Below, piece by piece: positions 13,801-25,800 of a DNA stretch of 64,000 nt (position 1 is its first letter; the number at the start of each line of letters is the position of its first letter). Under the pieces are notes generated by a model, which saw nothing but the letters and a program-made list of their open reading frames with translations, made no database searches and was not told the DNA's origin. A program made the position numbers and the translations under genes. This DNA is from Watersipora subatra (lineage: Eukaryota; Bryozoa; Gymnolaemata; Cheilostomatida; Watersiporidae), in assembly GCF_963576615.1 (NCBI RefSeq), contig NC_088708.1:26729191-26793190 (forward strand). The letters are read 5' to 3'.

Positions 13801-16800
13801 GAACAGTAAGAGGATAAAATCGTTTCAAACAAAAGCAACAATCAGAATGAAGAATCAAGGCTGAGCAAATAATGCAAATATTTTTGTTTCAAAAATGTTA
13901 TAGCATATTTAGCTAGCCAATTTATAGCATATTATTTGATAGCATCTTTGCAGCTATCTTAACGCAGCTTATGATGGATCAATGCTCATTACTCCTCTTC
14001 TATTGCGCGTAAAAAGCCAGTTTTGACTGTCAACTGTAGCAAACATATCAAGGAGCTCAATGAGCTTTTATGCAACATTGTTAACTGCAGTAATAAAATA
14101 TGTCTTCAAAATTAGGAAATAACAAATTTAAAGCTCAACAAATTGCAAAGCAGAGCAAAGGCAATAATGTCGTCACAGGGTAATTTCAATCAATAGAGAT
14201 CATTTAGAGATCTACAACAAGTGGGAGGTGAGTTAGCAGGTTTCTCATATATAAAAGAGTCAGTGTCGCTCCGCCCAAAGAAAAGCGCAAAGTATAGGCA
14301 ACCATTTGATTCGCCCATAAAGAGGCTTAGTTTATCTTCCCAAAATTCTGACGAGCTATTTGAAAAATACAACGCCAGCCTCCATTTGAAGGATACCTTT
14401 ATTTGACCGCCATTATAGGGAGAAATGTTGAGAAATAGAGCGTCATGGCATTCAAATAGAGGTTTTATAGTAATTTTAGCTATTTTATTGAATATTTTTC
14501 AAGCTTTTGTTGTGTCTTATGGTCACACCTTTAGCTAATCTTGGCTACTGTTTATTTTATGTTGTTTAATAACTGTGAGTATTATCAATATCCGCATTAG
14601 TGATGATAAGTAGAGGCGTTACATCAGCCATTGCTCTACATTTGTAAAAATTTACAAACAATTTTATTATAATTCATAATATTAATTTCATAAAATTGTT
14701 TTAATATATCATGTGCATTTGCTAATGAATGTCAATTTTAGGTCTGTTTTTTAACATTCCTATGAAATTCCTTTTTGGTTAAGAAATAGCAATCAAGTAA
14801 GAAACTGTACCAGCGGTTCAGCATGTTGATTCGTAGTTATCAAGTTGAAGTCTTAGTTATGGCTTGCTACAGAATACAAGGCTTTTTTGTCTACCCTTAT
14901 ATAACACTATCGCATCAGTTTTAAATTCAGCAACAAGTCCTGTCTCTCCGCAATTAAAAAAACATGACTAGCCATGAAAACATTGTGTAAAAGTTTGCTG
15001 GTTCTGGCTATTCCACGTATATAAATATGAGAGCATCCATCTTCTCATTCTTTACTATTTACGCTTATTAGATAACCTGTAAAAATGTATAGCTCTTGAA
15101 TAAGTTCAAGTTTATTTCTGCCTAAATCAGAAGATGGATAAGTGATTTGTTAAACCAAAGCTATAACATAACATCGAACATCGAGGTTTTGGATTACCCA
15201 ATTATTAGTTTTACATTTCACACGATATTTGAATCACAACAATTTCACCCAAGAAATTTTACAATTGTGTTAATTTAGCTAGTTGAACCAAAGAGCTTGA
15301 TTGGAGGTTTTGATGTGAGTGCCAATAATGGTGAATACGCAGATAGAAACTGTTGAACAGGCTTTACACAAACAGTGATTAATGTAAGCAATTGAGAAAT
15401 TGGATCCAACTTGTAACTAACGAGATCAGCCTCTGCTCATTGGTTTAACAATGAAAACTTTCCTTGTTCCTCATTATTTCCTGCTTCTAGATTTTTTCCA
15501 AGCATTGTTATCATGTATTCAGCCAAGAGCATTGTCACCATGGCCCTAAGTGGCTAATACAATTATACGTGTCCGCTTATCAATCCCAAGTTCAAATATT
15601 TATGGAAGAAATTATGAAGGAATATCTCAAGAGCGCGGTATTGTAAATTATAATTATATATTCATGAATAAATAATATGAGACCTTGAAGAATTCAGCAA
15701 GACTATCATCCAGAAGCTCAGCTACGTTCACGCGTCCTGATTGCCTCTTTTCTTTCATTGCCTTTATTGATATCTAGTGTTCCATTTCTGTTCTAATGTT
15801 TATAAGAGGCTGTCTTTGCATCTAGGCTTATATGGGCTGTCCTCAAGCTAAAGCTCTGTTTAAAGACTGATGGAACATAATAGTCATGTGTTGTTTTTGT
15901 GGAGCCAAATCGTTAGCATACCTATGATTTGGTACTGGCATCATATATACGCTGGTATATATAACCTGGTTTATATTAAGTACAATTACCTTAAATCAAT
16001 GCACACCTTAATTATAATATATTTAAGGTAAGTGTACCTAAAATTCAACACTGACCGCACATGTATATATATGTATGCATGTATGTGCTTCTTCAAGGTA
16101 AGAATCAAGTTTTATTCGGAAATATTGTAAATATTCTAACAAAACACATCTGAAGATTGCATTGGCATACAATATGGTCTGACCAATAACTCTTGTATAC
16201 CTAAAATAGCCCATTAAATGCACGTAGAAAAATTGGGCCAAATTTATTTGGGCTTGTAAAAATACCTAAACATTCCATGTGATTATAAAATATGTCATAT
16301 TGTGGTAGTCATTTCATCGTTATTCGCATGTGAAGGATAATATTTTTGCGTGCTGCCACTATGACGCTGTAAAGCGCAGATAATGATAAGAAGTACTATT
16401 ATGAGGATTCCGACAGCGACAAGAACTACGATTAGCACTCCTATATATCCATTTAATGGCGAGTCCTTGACCTGAGAAGTCACCCCAATGGGGTCTAATG
16501 TTGATTCTGCTGGAAAGCTTTGTTGGCTCGTTGTGCTGCTGAATCTCTGTGTGGTCACCTGAAATAATGTGATTTAATATGTATTATTGGTGTAGGTGGA
16601 AAGGAAATATTGCGAAGTTCCAATATTCAACCTAAAAGCTTTATTGCATTTATGCCAAGTTTACACATTTTGTGAAATTTGTTACAAGTTTAATAACTGT
16701 CCTCTAATTTTGCTCGGAAATATTTAAAACCATTTTTCATGCCTGCGCAGGAGCAGTATTTATGAAACTTCTCAATATTACAAAAACATCCCTTGCAAAA

Positions 16801-19800
16801 TCCTTTGTTTGATACAGCATTAAATATGAACAATCCAGGTTTTGCTTTGGACGCACGTCAGTTATTGTGTCATCAGCAATTAAAATATTTACTCGACAGC
16901 ATTTTAATAGTCCAGTCTCTAGGAAAAATCAATTAGTTTTAACTGTCCAGTTTCTAGGAAAGATCAATTAATTACATTATTATTCAGTTAATTTCTCTCA
17001 CAGCTCAAAAATCTAATAATAAATACATTAGTTAATTATATACAGCGTTGAAACAAATACATTATGTAAAAACCTAAATTACAAAACTTAATTATATAAA
17101 AAAACAAGAAAATTAATAGTAGATAGAAAGTTTTTATTGTCACAATTGTATCTGCGTTAAAGACAGAAAAAAAGAGATGTAGCCTTTGTGATATAAGGGG
17201 ACAGCTGGTGCTTATGCAGAGATGGTGATGGAGATGCAAAGCTTGTCTAATTTGCACTCTGTGAGTTTCTTGTGATCACAACTTTTCTTTTTGTCTTTTA
17301 CTTGAAAAATTTGAAATATTATCTTTAATTATCACATTCAGCATTTGAACTTTTACTTTCTCTCTCACGATACCTATTAGGTGGCTTTGGAGATTTCTTA
17401 AAAAATTTATGAGATGTTTACTCGTGTCTTTCTATTGTTTGCGATTTTAGTTCTAAGAAAAGCATTTCCCTCTTTCCATCTCACCACTACTACCACTCGC
17501 ACTAGCCTGCTTAGAATCAACAATTTGACATATAAAAAAGGGAGTTATGACACATTAAAATTATTTGAGTAAAGTAGAAGTAGCTGTGTGAGGAGGAAGT
17601 GTGCACACATGTACTGCTTTACAAAGCTGCAATGTTTCAAAAGATGTCACACGCAGTATCCTAAACATTTGTTTGCTCACTGAGAGAAGTATTTGCTAAA
17701 AGTTTTTGTTATATGTAGAGGTGATCGTAAGTCGACGATTGACTAGTTATAAAAGTTACTGACCTTCAAGCTATCTTAGTAGCAATTTAATGTTAGTCAT
17801 AATGATACACGGTGACAAATATTAGACTTGAATTCCTGAGCAATGTCTGTCTGAAATATTTAATTCATTAGCTATGTGCCCTATCTATATTAGTAGTAAA
17901 ACTTGTATTTGTAAAAATTGTTAAGCCCAATCTTAAATCTACAAACTACCAATGTAAAAGTAATGTAGAGTGCACTTAGCAAAAGGTTTTCCAGTTAGTT
18001 GAATAGAAAGTCAACCACATTGCTGTAATGACTGTGGTTGGTGTTTGTAATTGACTTTGGTTACTGTTCATTCACAGTCATGTTAAATGATTATGAATTA
18101 TTTTAATGAGAAAATTAGACCTAATAAAAATCGAGTGTTTTGCTTTGTATCACTTTTTACAAAATTTGTGAATATTCCCGCTTTCACACTTGAACTCTTA
18201 CTACCAAGGGTAGCCCGCCATTTCTGTTACAATTTTTGTTAAAATTTCAATACTCTCAGCTTCATTGTGTTAGTTTGAAGAACAAACGATGTTTGGGTAA
18301 CTATTTGAAATCCATGTTATTCTATGGAAGCTTTATTTACAGTCATGGAAGTCAAATAATGCACAAGCAGTTTAGTTGAAATTTGTAAAAAATTATAAAA
18401 AGAGCAACCTTCAATAAGCAAGGATATCATAAAAGTTTGTTATAAATCATTCAAAAACCATTAAAATGAAACTGAATGTCATTGCAATCATGGCCCATTT
18501 AGATGTCAGAATAGAATCTGCAACAATATTCAAGCCACATCCAATAAACGTTCAGTTTCCCTAATAGCATTGATAGTTGCTATAAAATCACGGAAATTAA
18601 CTGAATAAGAATTCATAGACCTTAGCTTCGTACATAGATACAAAATTACAAATATTTTCTGTCGGTATAAAATAATTTAGTCGAATTCAAACCCATGACA
18701 TAAAACTAAAGGTTAATCTTTTCTATTCATTAAAAGCTGGTGAAGAAATTTTGAGAAGTTTGAGAATTTTATTTCAAATGAAAGAAAACAGAAGTCTCCA
18801 ACTCTATGAAGCTCGCTTGATTAGTCACTTAAAGGCTGATTCACACTATATCGCCATATCTCAGCGTTGATGTCACAATACCTTGGTGATCATCCATGAT
18901 AACAATGTTCCCGCTATCACAAACCCATCCGTGTTTGCATCAGCAAATACTCTGTGATGTAGTGTTCTCATTTTTCGCAAAGAAACCTCTTTGTTTCAGC
19001 GTGCTTAAATCAAATACTAGTCTCGCGGCAACTATGTATCATAAACAAAAATAAATAAATCACGCTATCTGTGACCGCGAATTACTACCACCGAAGTGGT
19101 TCACATTAAAAAGGCGGTCGTTGATGCTTGGTGAAATGTCGGGAAAGTGTGACAGTCGCAAACTTTCTCAACGTATCCACGTTGCTTCGTCGATGCCATC
19201 GGTTTATGGCTCACATGATGACGATGAACGCCGAAAGGAAAACGCCGTCATGACGATATAGTGTGAACCAGCCTTTAGTTATCTTAAGAAGAACGCTACT
19301 ATCGTCTCAGATATGATGACTGCTGCATTTGTGAAACTTTCATAAATGTGGCACTTTAATTGTTCTTTAATTGGCTGGAAGGTTGGATCTGATTGGCTAC
19401 TGATCTTCTGCCAGTTTATATGTCTTATAAAATAGACTACAGATGCTTTTGAACATTTAATATGGATCTGCAGTTAATTTCAATACATCATTTCATACGT
19501 CCGGTTTGACACTAGGACTAGTATTACTCAATCAGGTTCAAATCTCACCTTTTGTGTGGTTACAGCTAGTGGTGAACAAGAATGGCAACAATCCTGTTTT
19601 ATGCGTTCGTTCATGCAATCCAGCATATCTGTCATACAGTATGGTTGAACGTCACCAAATCTGCATGTCTCAGCTTGTTGTGTAATCTCCTAAAACATCA
19701 GTTACCATATGAAATGAAACTTCCGGTTGGTTGACTGCTTCAAGTTTTTACAAGCATCTCACTTTTACTACTTTAATGTTATTTTATTCAAAATTATTGT

Positions 19801-22800
19801 ACTAATGATAATTTTAAAAAAGATAATCTATTATTTATCTACATCCGCTTCCACCTGCATTGTGATTTCTCATAGACATATATCACAGTCGTATATCATG
19901 TATCACGGACATGTATCACAGACATATATCATATATCACAGACATATATCACAGTCATGTATCATATACTACAGACATATCACAGTTAGATTCACAAAGA
20001 GTCAAGTGAACTAATTCAAATGAGATTGGCTCATACTGAACTTGGAGGTGACCAGCAAATGGTATAACTCTTACTATCTCTTTACTAAAACTTCTTTCGC
20101 ACATAGTCATCCCTCGTACTAAACTCATTTTTAATTTTCTATTAGTAATTTATCAATTGATCAATATACCACAAATAGCTAATATTTATACAACATACGT
20201 AATTTGCACATGTCGTGCAGCAGTTGTCAAGTACATCATCGTTGTAGCAAAGATAGGGAGCTGTGTTAATAAAATTCTCGCAGTTCAGCCATATGTTTCT
20301 TTGCACACAAGATGTTGGTAAGGGTGTTGTTGTTGGTCTCGTAGATGTTATCTCAGCAGCAGAAGTTTTAACACTAGAGGTAGATGTCTTTGTAGAAGTA
20401 GGTGTTCTAAATGATGTCCCATTGCTTTTTGTTGAGGTTAGAAGAATGCTAGTTTCTGCTTGCGGTGTTGTTGCAGGAGGCAGTTCTATAGTGCTTGTGG
20501 CTACTCCACCAGGAGAACTTTGGTGCGCTGTTGTAGTCAGTACTGTCTGTCTTGTAGAGATAACTGGATTTTCAGTTGTTCTACTTGTGCTAGTTGTAAT
20601 ATGGCTTGCTGATAAGGTACTAGCTTCTGTGCTTGTTTCTGTGTTTGTGTACATATCTGTGACAGTACCAAAATTATTCGTTTCAGTTTTTTCTGGTAAC
20701 ATGGAGACTGATGGCTTTGCGCTATGAGTTATGTCGCTTTGATTAGTTCTATCAGTCACCGTTGTGATATCTTCACTGACTATATCTTCTGTTACTTGTA
20801 AACCTTCGGTAGAACTGTGACTGCTTATGCTTGATTGTTCTGTTGTTGATCCAAAAGATTGAGGTGTCGTTTGGCTTGCATTTGCGATGTTATAGCTGTA
20901 GTTTTTTCTTGATGCGCTTGCCCAGTCATCTGTTGTTAGCTCCTCATTGTTGGTATACTCCTCATTCTTATCTGTCTGTGAATTTTCTTGTTGAGTGTCA
21001 GTTGTTAGTTCAGGACTTGTTGAACTTTCATGCTTACGGCTTGTCATTGAGAGCATTGTTGCTGTTGCTTCTGTTCTTGCCTCCGTTTTATCTGTGTTAT
21101 TTGCTTGATTTGTCAGCTCAGTAGTTATAGAAGAGTCAATCTTCTCTGTAATATTTAGCCTAGTTACATCTGTGGTTATCGTAACTGAACCTGTGACCGC
21201 TGTAGCATTCGTTAGTGCTCCTTCTGTAGTTTCTGTTACTGATTCTCTTTCATCTGTCCTATCATTTGGTTCGGTCTGTGTAGGAGTTGTAACAGAGTCA
21301 GTGAGGTCTGTATCGCTAAACGCCTCATCAATTGTAGAAATTGTAGCCGGCTTAGTGGTTTTTGTCACCAATTCCATTTCATCTGTTTTATTTTTTGGAT
21401 CGGTCTGTGTAGCACTTGTAGCAGAGTCAGGGAGTTCTGTATTGCTAAACGCCTCATCAATTGTAGAAATTGTAGCTGACTCACTTGTTTTTGTCACCAA
21501 TTCCATTTCATCTGTTTTATTTTTTGGATCGGTTTGTGTAGCACTTGTAGCAGAGTCAGGGAGTTCTGTATCGTAAAACGCCTCATCAGTTGTAGAAATT
21601 GTAGCTGACTCACTTGTTTTTGTCACCAATTCCATTTCATTTGTTTTATCTTTTGTATCGGTCTGTGTAGCACTTGTAGCAGAGTCAGGGAGTTCTGTAT
21701 CATGAAACGCCTCATCAGTTGTAGAAATTAGAGCTGACTCACTTGTTTTTGTCACCAATTCAATTTCATCTGTTTTATCTTTTGGATCGGTCTGTGTAGC
21801 ACTTGTAGCAGAGTCAGGGAGTTTTGTATCATGAAACGCCTCTTCAGTTGTAGAAATTGTAGCTGGCTCAGTTGTTTTTGTCACCAATTCCATTTCATCT
21901 GTTTTATCTTTTGGATCAGTTTGTGTAGCACTTGTAGCAGAGTCAGAAAATTCTGTATCGTGAAACACCTTATCAGTTGTAAAAATTGTAGCTGACTCAC
22001 TTGTTTTTGTCACCAATTCCATTTCATTTGTTTTATCTTTTGTATCGGTTTGTGTAGCACTTGTAGCAGAGTCAGGGAGTTCTGTATCATGAAACGCCTC
22101 ATCAGTTGTAGAAATTACAGCTGACTCACTTGTTTTTGTCACCAATTCAATTTCATCTGTTTTATCTTTTGGATCGGTCTGTGTAGCACTTGTAGCAGAG
22201 TCCGGGAGTTTTGTATCATGAAACGCCTCATCAGTTGTAGAAACTGTAGCTGACTCACTTGTTTTTGTCACCAATTCCATTTCATCTGTGCCACCTTTTG
22301 GATTAGTTTGTGTCACAAATGTAGGAGAGCTAGTGCTTTCTGTATTATCTTCTGATTCATCAGATGCAGAGCTTGTAGCCGAATATGTTACTTCGGTAGT
22401 GTAGAGTGGCACTTTCTCCGAAGTCTTTGTTATTAGTTCTCTTTCATCAGTGCCATCGCTATTCTCAGTTTCTGTGGAACCTGTCACCAACACAAAACTT
22501 GTATCATCTAATGGCTCATCAGTTGTAGTGTCTGTAGCCAATTCTGAGGTTTCTGTAGTCTTTTTTGCTAGCTCAAATTTGGTTGCGCTACTCCTCTCCT
22601 CAACAGCAGTCATGGAGTCGGGTTTTTTTGTATTAACGAAAAGCCCATCAACTGTTGAGATAGTAGCCGAGTCATTTGCTTCTATCACTTTTGTAGTCTC
22701 TGTTTGTACTTTTTCCTCTGTCTTCTCCGTGCTTTCTTTTGTCATATACGCTTCTAAATTTGTTTCTGTAACCGTGTCTAGTATTTCCTGAGTACTATAT

Positions 22801-25800
22801 TCCTGTACTTCCATTTTATTTGTTTGATCTTCTTGCGTAGTGAGGAAACCTCGCGATAAGCGAGTATCTGTTAGTGAAGCACTTTCATAAGCGTTAATCG
22901 ATCTCTTGCTTTTAGTCCTAGATTTCAATGTCTCACATGTCTCGCAGCATACATTATTGACAGCCTCTGAAGTGCAGTTGTGCAAGCTGAGGGACTGACA
23001 AATATCACTCGGTTTGTCACCATATTTGCAGCCATCTGGTCTGTCATCCCTGCTTAGAAGAATCTCCTTACAGCTTTTGCAGCATGTCTAAAATGTATTG
23101 CAGCTAGACATTAACAGATATGAGTTCTTACTAGTATATATGATTTTTAACAAGTGGTTCACGACGCATTTAAGCCATTTTAGCTGTGAGTTTTGTCATC
23201 ATCTATTCAGGCGTAGCCAGAGCTTACTTTATACTAGTATGAAAATGCAAATAAAAGCACATGGTGTGTTTTATGAGCTTGTCAAGATTTGGCCTGCCCT
23301 GCCTATACAACTAAAATTTGCCATAGAAAGTTCCAATATTTATTTTGGCTAGAGGAACTGTATTACGTACGTTGAAGCGAATATTAGTTCCAGAGCGCCA
23401 TAGCAATAAATAACTTTAAAAAGTTACTTATAACATTGGAACAAGTGCGTTACATAAAATGATGTAATAAGCTAAATGCAAGAATGTAAATTATACATTA
23501 AATTACTTAAATTATAAATTATTGTATATAAAGCTAAATAAAATGACAGCCAGTAAAAAGAGGTTTTTATTCTTACTTTACCCCAGAGACTTATGAATGG
23601 AAGTGTAGGCTTGGTACATCTTGGTTTCAGTGGTAGAGTGAGTGATAGAAATATTTGGGCAAGTTAATCTCATTTACACTCGATGTAGTCTAAATTAACT
23701 TAATACATTTATTACTATTTTCAAGCTGTATTTTGTAATGTTCATCAATGTTTTTTACTTACAAAATTATAAATAGTACTTCGAGAAATGTCAAATGTAT
23801 ATTTGAAATTATTTCTATGTTGAGACAAATATTTGGTCTAATTTTACGCCGTGTGTTAAAAATTTTGCATATAGAAGTAATTGCAAGCCAAGGTTTTAAT
23901 GTAAGTAAAATTGTTAATAAAGATCATTTGACCTCTTCAATTGTCCGCCATGCAAAACTCTTATTAATTTGAGATAAACAACTCTTTCATTGGCTAATCA
24001 TGCCCTGTTTTTAACTACAGTAGATGTTCCTTTAACGTAAACCTCCTTTTTTGTAAATTCCACTTAACGTAAAGATCGTGTGTAACGTTTGGCTTCGTAT
24101 TTTCTCTGTAAGAAATTCTATACTCGTATAACGTAAGGTGTCAAGTTGGTGCAAGTTTTCAGAAAGTCTTGAACAATGAAAGTCCCATAGTTTGCCTTGA
24201 AAATATCATTTTCTCTTTAGCCGCACTTGAGAGATAAGATGGCATATATGTGGGGTATCTGTATCTCTATTGTATATCCTAGTGCTCTGGCAGTCTAGTG
24301 TGCGGTGAGGGATCATCTGGTGCGGTAATAAAGCACAGAGAGAAAGTAGCTCCACAATTATCCAAAAACACCTTTGATATCAATTGGTGCCAGTGTTCGA
24401 ATGTCAGATTAGCAAGGTGAATGTCACGAATTGGGGTCTTGTTGAAAGCAATTTTTTATTCTAACCTCTAACCCCAGTTTTGGACAGACGGATGAACAGA
24501 CAGACACAGATGTTCTTACTATAATAATGTTTGTTTTTGTTTTACTTTGTTTTAGACATATACTACAATTCTCATTTTTTCTTTTGCAACATAGACCTTG
24601 CTGTCTAGAAAAAACTGAAATGGATTAAAATTAACCGTAACCGTAACCATGAACCCTAAACTAAGTGAAAGTGAAAAGAAAAAAAGAAAAAGTTCTCGAT
24701 GCAAACCAATATAATACCACAGTTACTGAACAATTGCTAAATTTAAAAATTCAATTTAGTTTTTTCCTATTTTAAGGACCAAAGAGGTGAATTTGAGACG
24801 AACTAGGCAAGCAAGTTGCGTGATATCTTGGAACAAATTAGGCAACTAGCGGAATGCCAGGCGTCGCACAGTAATAAAAAGATTTGTTGCTCGGAAAATT
24901 TATTTTTAATCAACATTATACAACATTCACCATTCTAACTTTTAATTGAAGGTGTTTGTTTATTTCTGTGTGTGCTAAAAGTTTGATTAAGTTTATGCTA
25001 GATAAACATGTAAATACATGTATATCATTTTGGGGAAGGCTGGGCATGTATTTTTTTCTAGTAAAATTTTTCTATTAGTAAAATAGTTCAAATGTGCTAG
25101 CTGAAGTGTAGGTATTTTAACCAATCATCATAAAAGATTGACAGATTTAATAAATATGTGCACAATTATTCCATAGTATGGCAAATAGGTCGTGTGGCAT
25201 AGTGGATAGCATGCCTGTCTGCATAAGCGGGGTTTCCGAGTTTAAATACAGTGCTCAGCAGGTTTTTTTTCTAGATTTTAATCGCTATAACTAGACACAC
25301 AGACGACAGACAAACAAATGATGAGATTTATATTTATTCATTCTATATTTATTCATTCTATATTTATGCATTCTATATTTATTCATTCTATATTTATTCA
25401 TTCTATATTCAAGTAATACCTGTGTTAGGCCATTAAAGTTGCCTGCTGCAAGTTGCATTTTTGTTAATTTTAAGAAATGAAAAAAATCTGCTTGTTGATG
25501 ACAATAGTCAATAAGCCATGAGCGATGCAAAAGGCTTTGAACTAACCACTGACATGTTGGTCCTGGTACGGATGTTGAAGTCATTTCCAGGTCTACCTTT
25601 TTACCGTTGACTTTAAGAAGATTCTTATGCGCTTTGATTATATTCCTAGTTGAATTGAGTGTTATCATTGCCTTTCTATTTCTTATTGTTTGACTTAGAA
25701 ATTTGTAGCTTATTGTTGTAATCGTCTTATTAATTTCACCTGGGGCGTTGCTGCTATATTTTAGCTATCTTTGCTATGACAGTGTTTATTTTATGTTTGG

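Noticed and set aside
19530-19550. GGTTCAAATCTCACC resembling a tRNA B box
   Set aside because: No A box at the right distance and no cloverleaf. It spans the donor of a nested-gene exon.
20263-22791. Several plus-strand frames opposite the mucin exon
   Set aside because: They are shadows of the minus-strand coding repeats.
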